In this document: positions 53,101-62,198 of the stretch, piece after piece
How the letters are laid out: every line of letters starts with the position of its first letter
Numbering within the stretch: the stretch's first letter is position 1
DNA from: Arthrobotrys musiformis
Taxonomy: Eukaryota > Ascomycota > Orbiliomycetes > Orbiliales > Orbiliaceae
Direction: 5' to 3'
Assembly: GCA_036971715.1 (NCBI GenBank)
Contig: JAVHJL010000007.1
Coordinates: 1,550,001 to 1,614,000, forward strand
Length of the DNA: 64,000 nucleotides
The notes under the pieces: generated by a model
The model's input: the letters and a program-made list of their open reading frames with translations, nothing else
Told to the model about the DNA's origin: nothing
The model's database searches: none
Program-made: the position numbers and the translations under genes

Positions 53101-53810
53101 GGGCTGGCCTTATTTAGAAGCTTATATTTGATTTTTTTTTTGTACTTCTTTTTTTTTACTTAAAACTGAGTTATGTACAGCAAATTCGATTTTGATGGGC
53201 TAATGGAGTCTTTTGCTAAAGCTAATTTTAAAAATACCATATTCAATTTCCTAAAGATATGTAAAAATATAATGAATTTATTGTTATTTTTTTTCATTAT
53301 TGATTTCGTGTAACTCCTTTTAATGGTATATTAGGATAATAGACCATATAATTTATAAAATCAGGTAACTTCTAATTATCCTTTGCATAGTGCAAATCCC
53401 ATAAACTTATCAAACTTAGATTTTTCAATATTAATTACATAATAAAATCAAATAGCTTCTACTTGCGCTTTAATATCAAATAAATAAATATAATCTGCTT
53501 TTTTTTATACTCCAAAACTGCATGAATTAACAGTAGATAAGATGTTTTAAATTTGGGTACCATATTTTTAAAATATAGGTTTGTTAGATATGCCAACGAC
53601 TTATTCAACTATACGTTTATTATGTTATCATGTATGGTTTCGTAGAATTTGACTACAAATTTGTAGTTTTGCGCTTAGTTTGGAGTAAAATTGTTTTGTC
53701 AGTCCCAGAACCAAACTGTGAAATATATGGGAGAGCTGTTTTGTATTAATACACAAATGTCCCAAGTCCGAATACGAAAAAGTATCCCAAAAAAAAAAAA
53801 AAAAAAAAAA

Positions 53811-53892
53811 ATCTCAGACGGGGAATCGAACCCCGTCGTCGTCCGCGAGCACCTATTAGTGCGAACACTGAATAAATGACAGGCGGAAATCT
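53811..53892 (-). mobile_element. tRNA-like Pol III element, copy 3, at the right edge of the AT-rich block
   Basis: Shorter than copies 1 and 2 but with the same ends: CCGCCTGTCA at the 5' side (complement of 53877-53886) and a perfect B box GGTTCGATTCC (complement of 53822-53832) in a CGGGG/CCCCG hairpin. A run of 23 T follows on the minus strand (complement of 53789-53811), a very strong Pol III terminator. The linker is different and short (about 35 bp), with a GCAC/GTGC hairpin. The acceptor ends do not pair, so it is not a functional tRNA gene. Confidence 0.58.
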
Positions 53893-54652
53893 TTATGGAC
53901 TATCGCTTTTAGGCTCACTTTTATTTTGTTTTGTTTCTAGAGCTGTTTGATGATTTATTTTATTCTAATAACTTTCTAGCTAAACCATTTATGTCGATTG
54001 TTGTATCTTAGGTTAGACTCATTATAGACTATGTGAGGTTGTGGCATATTTTGAACCAACAAATTCGTAACCAACGATGGTGTGTTTTCGGCCTAAGATT
54101 TGCATTAGTTGAGGTGTATTTCTGAGTTTTCCGGAGGTGGACAAAATGTTTGTGTGCCGAAATAGTTGTATTTGAGCAGACAGATCGACGACAAAACCAT
54201 TCTCGGCCGGATTACGTTTGAACTTGAGGTTTTCAACAACTGGTGAGCGTTAAGCGCGCAAGCTCTCAAAAAATCTAACGAAAGTCCAGAACGGATACAA
54301 CGGATAGTGGGGTGATTCGGGTAGGCATATTTCCGCGCACATACCCACAAATCTTTTAGAATCGATATGCGATGTCTCCACAATAGACAATTTTCAATAT
54401 GCTTTATGAAACTCACAAGAAGAATATCGCAAAACGGCGACCGGTACGGAAGTTATTAACTATACAATACGGGACAGCATACTCTAACTTGTACGGTTAC
54501 ACAAACGTCGACGCAATGGAAAATCACCGATTCCGAAACCAAGGCACCGTATAGCTATGTATATACACTCACGTGTATACTTGTAGTTATAAAATTTTGC
54601 TCTATTCAATTGATCCTTTTCTACACTAGTACCGGGCTGTGACACGGTACGA
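53893..54652. other. Intergenic DNA right of the tRNA-like copy 3
   Basis: Normal composition. A 103-codon minus-strand frame at 54105-54416 opens only with GTG and has no recognisable content. No gene supported. Confidence 0.4.
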
Positions 54653-55994
54653 CTATGACAATTTCATCTGGATAACGTTTCCTGAGGTGGCCGTGTCAGG
54701 GTCAGAAGCGAACACGTATTGTGTACTACCGGGTGTGTAGGCGAATGTGAGGGGAACGTCTTGAACCTTGCAACTTAGAAAAGAATTCGCATCCAGAATA
54801 CAAGTTAAAGGCCTCACGGTGGCGGCTAAGGAGTTTGGGTCGAGGAAGCGAACGTTCTGAGCCCAATTAATACCGATCAACGAAATGTCAGCTGTAGCGA
54901 CTAGGCTGGCGAACCAGAGTCGGCCGTTCCCATCAAATCGAAGCTGCATTGCTGCATTCACATCTGTCATAACAGAGGCGACTGAGGCGCTCCGATATAT
55001 ACGCTCTCCAATGTAAGAGTTTGCGGCCGCACCGTTTATGTAGACCCGACCTAACCCAGTAACGTCCGGAACTTGCTCGGTCTTTGTAGTTGTCGCAGTA
55101 TTTGTAGCTGTGGTAGCAGTTGTGGTGACGCTCACAGTAGCAGTCGTAATTGTAGTAGTAGCCTCAACAATTTCGATAACGCTCGTGGAACTTATTTTAA
55201 CCGTTGGGATTGTAATAGTAGTCGATGGAGTTGGGACTGTAATGATTTTTGGAGTAACACCAATACAAGAGCAAGCACTGGAGAAACGGTAGAAACCAGA
55301 ACATGGGGTCGCATAGGAGGGGAAACTAATAGAGGTTGATGAAACATCCCTCTTATTTGCAGCGGCTTGGGTGATTGTGACGGTCGTTGTTGCGGTGTCT
55401 GAAATGATGTCGGTCTTGATGTCATAAAACGATTTAACGAGTGTGCTGGGGATTGTGACAATGGTTGTTTCCGTGGTAGTTTCATACTCTGTTTTTGTCC
55501 TAACATTCGGCGACATGTGTCAACTTCCACGGCCCTATCTCTACCGATAAATATCTGGGACCTCAAGGTGTCTCAAGGTGTCTCAAGGTATCTCAAGGTA
55601 TCTCAAGGTACTGCCCTGTAAATCAGGCTCAAGCGCTAAATATTTCGCAGCCGGGGCCGCAGTCTGATCTACGAGGCAGGGTATGGTGGGTGCTACTTAC
55701 ACTGTAGGTGGTGTGTAAGTAACATCGATGATGCGTGCGCAGTCTGCAGATGCCTGAGGTAGACGTGTAGCAATCTGTGTTGCTCTCAATGCTAAAGAAT
55801 TCAAGATATATAAGTATGTTTAGTCTCGTAATCAGACACCAGTTGACCGATCAGGCACGTAAGTGCCTAGGTATTCATGATGGGTTTTCTATACCTCTTA
55901 GACAGTTATCCGCATTACAGACGCCCACGCACACTTCTGTTGCGGAAACTGCAGACATCGCACCGAGTGCGATAATGAGCCGATTGAAATACAT
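54653..55994 (-). CDS. Secreted Thr/Ser-rich cell-surface-type protein
   Basis: Three exons fit one frame: 55994-55895, 55791-55701 and 55499-54653. They give 345 aa, with introns of 103 and 201 bp (donors GTATAG and GTAAGT). Exon 1 starts MYFNRLIIALGAMSAVSA, a clean signal peptide with probable cleavage before TEVC. Splicing yields CNADNCLRALRATQ... then ADCARIIDVTYTPPTVT, the cysteine-containing N-terminal pattern of a large family of secreted ascomycete proteins, so the exons support each other. Then come a Thr/Val-rich region, a YATPCSGFYRFSSACSC motif (about residues 130-146), a long Thr-rich spacer likely to be O-glycosylated, and a compact 130-residue C-terminal domain with one C-x(8)-C pair near the end. 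There is no C-terminal GPI tail. It probably acts in the wall or outside the cell; its biochemical role is unknown. Intron 2 is long because it holds a 10-bp tandem repeat; its acceptor at 55500 is the least certain boundary. Confidence 0.8.
55561..55610. repeat. 10-bp tandem repeat inside an intron
   Basis: Five units of YCTCAAGGTR, perfect in period. It lies in intron 2 of the secreted-protein gene and makes up a quarter of that intron. Confidence 0.9.
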
Positions 55995-56379
55995 ATCAGA
56001 CGAGTTTGATGAAATCCTTTCTCCGCCGAAGAAGTAATTATCGGCGGTGACGGTTTGTTCCGGTGCAAGGCCATTATATATTCTATTTTGTAAGAGGGTG
56101 AAGGAGGGAAGAAAAAAAAAGACAAAAAAATTCCCGAAGGTACTAGGAAAAGGAGGGTTCAACCGAAGCTGGTGAGGTTTGGTAATCAGTTGACACGAGT
56201 CAGGGATAGACACCTTTTCAACTAGACCTGTTGACAGCGCATTAACCTTAATTAAATTAACCCTCATTTCCCACACCGCTCAGCTTAACGAAATTGTAAC
56301 GCCACTAGCGCACATTGGCTTCCGATTAGTCCGAAGATTGCATGTCTGAAATGTCATCGGACTTTTGCTCTTTCAAACA
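55995..56379. other. Promoter region of the secreted-protein gene
   Basis: Lies upstream of the minus-strand start at 55994. A pyrimidine-rich tract (complement of 56103-56128) is present about 110-135 bp before the ATG, common in fungal promoters. Open frames across it on the minus strand are extensions of exon 1 or shadows. Confidence 0.4.
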
Positions 56380-56721
56380 TCACAAACGTCGGATGTCGAT
56401 TTTCCGATAGAACTCCAATTCTACATGTACTCCGTGTGTTTTATAAGAAAACACCTCCACAGTTTCAAAGCCTTCTTGAATCTGGTCTCGTACTTGAATT
56501 TCATATCTTAAACAACTACAGAGTCCTTGCTTATCTATTCCGTGTGGATTTTTAGGTTGGGCCATGCCACCGAAGAATGCAACCTGCGGGGGTCCACAGG
56601 ATATCGCACAATTGGTCTCGTGGCGCTCGCTTAGCCGCACAAATTGCCCCTGAATATCTTGTGCGCGCCGTGCACAGTATACGTATATATGTTTGCCGCC
56701 AAATATTTCCGATACCAGCAT
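56380..56721 (-). CDS. Hypothetical 113-aa protein
   Basis: ATG at 56721 in a good context (ACCATGC), single exon, stop at 56380. It is not recognised. Composition is balanced and protein-like: MLVSEIFGGKHIYVYCARRA at the start, five Cys (16, 38, 42, 68, 70), a Gly/Phe patch FFGGM at 49-53 and a charged C-terminus. There is no signal peptide or membrane segment. It could be the last exon of a spliced gene, but no upstream exon was found before 57.0 kb. It may also be a chance frame. Confidence 0.38.
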   Translation of the reverse strand: MLVSEIFGGKHIYVYCARRAQDIQGQFVRLSERHETNCAISCGPPQVAFFGGMAQPKNPHGIDKQGLCSCLRYEIQVRDQIQEGFETVEVFSYKTHGVHVELEFYRKIDIRRL

Positions 56722-57136
56722 GGTGAATCAGTGGATTTCAAAGCACCAGATATGAACAACAAAATATTGAGCTATTGAAAATCAAAAATCAATCATTTTT
56801 TGAGTATAGGTCGTTGAGGAAGCCCTGCAAAATGTGTGAGGAGGCTGTTCGTTGGATTCGGCTGGATTGGCCGAATGGTGCCAAGGTGCGAATTCGCGAA
56901 GTGCCGGGATGTTCCTAGAAGGTTTCTATACGGTCTGGAGGATTGTCTCACAGAAGGATTGATGATCTTGGCATTCTTCGCCCCAACCACTCGAATTTCC
57001 GCCAAACTAGGTCTCAATACATATTATCAAGTCTCAACCTTTTTACCTTACAATGATATGAAAATGTTATATTTAATATAATTAAATAAACATATTGTAT
57101 TAGAATTTTGCAAAAGAATTTCTTGATTGGATAATT

Positions 57137-57712
57137 TTGGCGGCGAAAAGGTGTCAGAACCAAAACATACATATTACAACTTAAGCGAGACGAAAAATAT
57201 ATATTACAACTTAGCGTGACGTTAGTCTCATACCCAATTCTGGTAATTTTATAGAATTATGCTCTCAAACCAGTTTTCACGCGTTTTCGGCCCGGCTAAT
57301 AGGTTACTGTACGTGTAACTACAAACCAGCCGGCGTAGACACGTCGACACCTTGCTACTGAAGCGTCGTATACTACGAGACTACCAGCGTAGCTACTACT
57401 AATAACAGGCCTACCTATTAGTTACCTAGGCTAGGTACTTAGCCTGTAATAAATAAATGAATGAATGAATGAATGAATGAATCAGTACTTTGTTATTTGA
57501 GCTGGCAGCTTATCTTCAGGTTGGCCAGCTGGCGAAACGCGTGAAAACTGAAGAGCGAGCATAATCCTATAAAATTACCAGAGTTATACACGAGACTAGC
57601 GTCACGCTAAGTTGTAATATATATTTTTCGTCTCGTTTAGGTTGTAACATATATTTTGGCCATATTTCCCGCTATTCTTATCATACCCTTCTAACACCTT
57701 TTGGCCGCCATA
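57137..57712. mobile_element. MITE with long terminal inverted repeats
   Basis: About 576 bp. The ends read TTGGCGGCGAAAAGGTGT on the left and, complemented, TATGGCGGCCAAAAGGTGT on the right. Inner parts pair over about 120 bp (57171-57290 with 57535-57640), including GACGAAAAATATATATTACA in both arms. Each arm holds two tandem copies of an ATATTACAACTTA-GAGACG-like unit. GATAATT stands on both sides (57130-57136 and 57713-57719), a 7-bp (perhaps 8-bp) target duplication. There is no coding frame. It is not RIP-affected, so it is either short enough to escape or young. The duplication length fits hAT-like or related cut-and-paste elements. Confidence 0.8.
57449..57482. repeat. AATG microsatellite
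   Basis: About seven GAAT units after two AAAT units, in the loop of the MITE. Confidence 0.9.
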
Positions 57713-57719
57713 GATAATT

Positions 57720-60238
57720 AAAAATAAATATTTTGACGTGGTATTTAAGCGTCTGTAAGGCATATTATGATACAAAATCAGTATAGGGTTAGTATCATAA
57801 CCGTAGATTAACTAATAGGTTAAAATTATATATTTAAATATTAGTTTTGTTATCTTGTAAAGAAATTTATAACTTAGCACCATGACCCCCTCGGAGAGAT
57901 AAGAAAGACAGCTACAGCGCTACGAAAGAGGAAGGTTCTGGCGGTAGTTGAGTGAAGAACGCTGTTTTATGCGTCTGACACTATTGTAGTACAATAATGT
58001 CGCGTCTGTTTGTTCTTGCTGGACTTCAAAAATGTTATATATGTATGTATTCGTAATGTACTAATTTACATTACACCCCTATGCTATCCAGCGGGGTCTA
58101 ATCTAACAAATTTGACTCCAATCAAAAAATGCAACAGCATCAACTCTTTTCCGAAGCCTTCATGGCTTTCCACATTTCATAGACAAGGATTATTGACCGA
58201 TTTGGCGTTCGGTCTAATGATATGAGGGAACAGTTCTGAATAAGAAAGGGATCTTAGGGGTGGGCGGACGAAAAACAACTCTGGGAGTCTCTTCTGTTAC
58301 CAACCAACACAAGAAGTTGCCGGGACTGTACAAGAAGGGTCGCCGGATGAGCAAACCAAAACTGTTCCGGTACGAGACCAAGACAAACTAATGCGTTGAA
58401 CCAGCTGCTGTCTTGCAACCCCAAAGGAATCCTAGCATAATTATTGTCTACCCAGGCCGGCCCGAAGCTGTTTCTAATCTTCTTACCTGGTTCGATTGTC
58501 AGGGTGTGAGATTTCTATTACCATACACCCAGTTGTCCAAAAGTGTCTCGCAAGGGCTTAACTCGCCGGGTCACCCAAACAAATCACAAAAGTGCAAAAC
58601 CTATTTACCACATCGAAAATTATTCCGGATATCAGAATTGGTCTAGCAGATAACGAAAACTGGTAAACACCCGTAAAAAAAGAGGTCTCTTTATAAATAA
58701 ATGTAGTTTAGCAATTTCTGAGGGTGTTTGGGATCATTATATATGTATGTGGTGAATTTCACCATATTCATGCATGAGGCGGTAGAATCTATTGCATGCT
58801 ACTGACATGCGAACTTTCCTATTTTTTTGAGATCTACTTTTGGGTTTGGATTGTGGGGCGTGAGGACAAAAATCAGCGCCTGGTTTATGAAATAAGTTTG
58901 GGAGGGAAGGGAGGTTCAGCATGCCCTGCTGAAGTAGCTAGCAACTGGCTTCTTTTTTTTAGTATGTAATTATGCACAGCTCAGGTACCCTCAAAATCAA
59001 GCAATCACATGCATCCAGACAGACCGCTCTTGTCACCAGCAGCACCCGACAGACCAAATAATCTAACGCAGAGATCTGCTCGGCTAACTAGGGCGTTTAG
59101 CAGCATCCGGACTGGCACACATATTCGTGGAATATAGGGCACTTCATAGGATATCATATTTAAATGCCCGTTTCGACCTCTAGATCATTGTTTAGGGTAG
59201 CTGGGACGAGTGTAATCAATTTTACCAGTATACTGATAACATATCTTCATACTTCTTTTGAGGTGTGGGAGATCTGGTAATGACAATTTATTACAACAGA
59301 CCACGAACTTAGCAATGCCGCAGAAAGAAATGGATCTCGATCTCTTTGCAAAAAAAATTTTGTCCGCTTTCCATCCACAGCGCCGCAAGCAACATCATCT
59401 AGGTGTTTGAGCTACATCTCTGGTTGTCGCGTTTAAAATCGGACCTGCTTATCTATATCTGCCCCATGAGACCGATTCGGTTTTTTATTGGAGCCTATAT
59501 GTCACACTTCTAAGTCAAATATTATGCCTCATCGCTTGGCCAGACAGCCCTTCCCACGTTTTCAACATCGGACAGCATACTGCCACAATCAAGTCTCGCT
59601 TGATGGCCACTTAAGCTAGCTTACGTCATGAAAGCAGCTTACGTCATGGTGACAACTTGATCGCCACTACTATATATTTTCCCAAGTCTGATGCATGCGG
59701 TCAAAATTCAATAGCTAGCGTTCACCAGCTTATGTTGAAGGTGAACCAAACGCCTCTAGAATGGGGTGGTTCTAAGATCATCAAAATTTCTGGTTCAGCA
59801 CCCAAGATTGTTACAGATGGCTGGAACCCGCAACCCTGAATAGTCGAAAGTAAGTACATAAGCTCTCATGACAAAGAGATTTCTCAGCGGGTCAGTGCCG
59901 TATGCGGGCATGTCAACTTCTTGCCTAGTTGAACAGGCCTTTTAAGTATAAATCTCTCAACTAAGCATTAATGAAACTAAAAAACTGGTATACAATAAAG
60001 CATTGATCTATCAAATATGGGTCTCTAAATGGAATTATACCTATCAGCTATTAATGATCTTTCAAAAGTATCAGCATTGTGTCGAGCCAACATTCAGACA
60101 TATTTCGTCACTACTCGCCTGCAAACGTTATTATACATTCCATGGAAGGGCGATGCTTAGAGGCAACTGTAGAGCATGAAATCTGCCCTTTTCAAAATTT
60201 CAATTATCATCGCAAACCCTTAAGAATTTTCAGAGAAA
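57720..60238. other. Intergenic DNA, no supported gene
   Basis: Normal composition. Frames of 60-77 codons at 58010, 58413, 58737, 59185 and 59657 show no family signature, and several lack ATG. A short stretch from 57882 (MTPSER, stop, then ERQLQRYERGRFWR) looks like a broken coding relic but is too short to name. Confidence 0.4.
59621..59648. promoter_or_regulatory. Paired ATF/CREB-type bZIP sites
   Basis: TTACGTCATG occurs at 59621-59630 and again at 59639-59648, 18 bp apart. The core is ATGACGTAA, a classical ATF/CREB-type bZIP site. Both copies also share AGC just before, so they may come from a small duplication. They lie about 600 bp upstream of the gene starting at 60239. Regulation is inferred only. 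Confidence 0.35.
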
Positions 60239-60622
60239 ATGGTGGATAATTCCAGCGTACGTGTGATCTCTAGCAAATGTATTTATTCATGATAATAATC
60301 TCTCGAATAGGACTATACACTATATCCGGCGCTTTCTGACGCCCAACTCCTCGCCTTCAAAGAAAATCGGGGGACCAGTTACAACTGGACTCCTCCAAAA
60401 ATTGATATGACCCCAATAGACGAGAAAAGTTTGCCTCCCGGATCTTTTTGTTTAAAGGCTATATCTCAAATGCCAGATCACAAGAGGCAAGCAATAAGTG
60501 TCGCATTACAAACCTTGAACAAGAAAGAGGACCGAAGAGGGCACAGATGGGTTGCTACTGGGCTAGAATACTGTGACGATGGGGCAGTTTGCTTGGCTGT
60601 TAAAGTTGTTCGGAGCTTCTAA
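60239..60622 (+). CDS. Small two-exon hypothetical protein, 109 aa
   Basis: Exon 1 is 60239-60256 (Met-Val-Asp-Asn-Ser-Ser), the intron 60257-60310 (54 bp, GTACGT...AATAG), exon 2 60311-60622. The ATG context is AAAATGG with an in-frame TAA 15 bp upstream, so this is the first possible start. Exon 2 is open over 103 codons, longer than the part that begins at its internal ATG (60407), which supports the splice. The protein is soluble, without signal peptide or membrane segment: acidic start, a NWTPPKIDM stretch near 30-40, a basic helix (DHKRQAISVALQ) and two Cys in the last 20 residues. I do not recognise the family. It could be a truncated copy of a larger protein. Confidence 0.58.
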
Positions 60623-61523
60623 ACATATTGAGTCGCGCCTAAAACCTGAACTTAAGAATCTGCTCAATTTGTACACCAGCTCTTCCTAACCTTTATGGTT
60701 TTCCTTGAGTTTTATTTTTGTGGCTCATTGATAAGCTGTCCAGGAGTATCGTTTTCTGCGATCCCGGCCCACTGTTCTAGTTCGGGGCCATTTTCCATAG
60801 GAACTACAAATATACTCTCTTTTTGGCTTTTGAATCGGCCATGTTTCTTTTTGCACAAGTTCCCATGCCATGCTCCAGCATGACCGGACGGGTGACCACC
60901 CAGGAACCTGCCAGGCCCCAATCAAGGCCTGAGCAGTGGAGGCAACCGTGGGAGCTCAATACCACCACTCGGTGACCGAGGCAACCACCGTGCCAGCCAG
61001 GCCTACATGTATATAAACAGCACGTCAGGAGATGGGGACGCTCATAGCATGGCAACTTGCTCTAGCTATGTGACCCGTACACTCTTGATCTATATACTAA
61101 TCTCCCAGCTTCCCTCGTACCTGCCGGCACACTAGATAGACTGCGGCGTTACGTCTCACCAGTACAATCAACCTCTTGAAACTTTCGGCTGAGGTACTCT
61201 ATGGGTCCAAAAAGGCGGGAATAACTTTTAAGAACCATTCGTAAGGATTAATAGTGCTTCTTGTCTCGAACTAAATCGCCACCTTCGATGACTCGAAAAG
61301 GTGTGCTCAGAAATACGCTGTTCATGTATATTTTATATCCTTGCCTTGGGTGGCGCTATCCAACAAACACATCGACGGCAAGACTTTCAAAATGATCAGC
61401 CTCGGTGACTCTGCCTTGTCATCACTACAGGACCCCTGAAGACGCAACTCGCGATTTCCAGTGCGTTCAAAGGTCCAACAATATCTTACTAATCATCCTC
61501 CCTACGGTTGACGACGGATAGCC
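60623..61523. other. Intergenic DNA with promoter of the F-box gene
   Basis: GC-richer patch at 60880-61020 with overlapping short frames on the minus strand that look like shadows. No TATA-type box is obvious before 61524. Confidence 0.4.
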
Positions 61524-62198
61524 ATGGCGATCGGCATTTTAGACCTCTCAAATGAGATATTGATGAATATCTCGAGTCACCTAAGTTACCCGTCGATTCT
61601 GGCGATGAGATGGACATGTCATGCTCTGTATGATATCCTTCGACAAGGAGAGGTTTACGAAATGGCAGATTTACTAGAAATAGAATTATGGCCGTGCTAT
61701 AATGCCGCCAAAGACCGTCCACACGATCTCAGACAAGCTTTTCCAGAAACCGACTTTTTCGCCTGCCATCTCTGTCTTAAGATAAAACGGGCCGAGGGCT
61801 TTTCTAACGCAATGATGAGGGGCAAAAGAGGGAAGTTCGCATCTGGTTCATGTGTGAATAGAGCAGCCCGCTCCTGTATATCATGTGGCATATCTACTGG
61901 ACGCTATCTTCCAGGTGTGCAATTCGATTATGGAGGGGCTGGCCGTTTGCATGGCATCGTATGTCGAGGGTGTCGCAAATTCGATCAATTCAAGGGCACC
62001 AGTCGTTTAGGCCTATGTTATGGCTGTCTTTCTCGGAATAAACTAGAAGAAAAAGAGTATGTTACCCATACTCAATGCCTTAGAAGTCGATTAACTCTTC
62101 GTCTAGGTCCCAGATCGACAAGGATGCAACTGATGCTATTTTTGCAGGATTATATAGCATCATTAACAAACCAAGGGGGCACATCAAAAGACGAGTAA
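61524..62198 (+). CDS. F-box protein with Cys-rich central region
   Basis: 224 aa, single exon, start in a strong context (GCCATGGCG). Residues 4-45 form an F-box (LSNEILMNISSHLSY...LAMRWTCHALYDIL), the part that binds Skp1 in SCF ubiquitin ligases. Residues about 78-180 carry Cys pairs: FFACHLC (81/84), CISCG (118/121), CRGC (146/149) and CYGC (165/168). This layout is typical of a large ascomycete F-box family and suggests one or two zinc-binding units as the substrate-side domain. The substrate is unknown. It is shorter than many family members, which often continue with another 100 residues or more, so the C-terminus may have been lost. Confidence 0.88.
   Translation: MAIGILDLSNEILMNISSHLSYPSILAMRWTCHALYDILRQGEVYEMADLLEIELWPCYNAAKDRPHDLRQAFPETDFFACHLCLKIKRAEGFSNAMMRGKRGKFASGSCVNRAARSCISCGISTGRYLPGVQFDYGGAGRLHGIVCRGCRKFDQFKGTSRLGLCYGCLSRNKLEEKEYVTHTQCLRSRLTLRLGPRSTRMQLMLFLQDYIASLTNQGGTSKDE

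Noticed and set aside
53811..53892. Functional tRNA gene (also 6394-6520 and 1984-2103)
   Set aside because: The T-arm and B box are good, but the acceptor strands do not pair and no anticodon stem-loop of the right size is found.
54105..54416. 103-codon minus-strand frame
   Set aside because: It opens with GTG, not ATG, has no recognisable motif, and no flanking exons were found.
55073..55339. Frames on the plus strand opposite the secreted-protein gene (also 55110-55292 and 55192-55566 minus in another frame)
   Set aside because: They are shadows of the Thr-rich repeats in the real exon.
57882..57960. Broken coding relic MTPSER / ERQLQRYERGRFWR
   Set aside because: It reads like protein but is only about 25 codons with a stop inside, too little to name or extend.
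60886..60920. 5S rRNA-like string (GGGTGACCACCCAGGAA)
   Set aside because: It recalls the end of 5S rRNA, but the rest of the 5S sequence and the internal promoter elements are missing on both sides.
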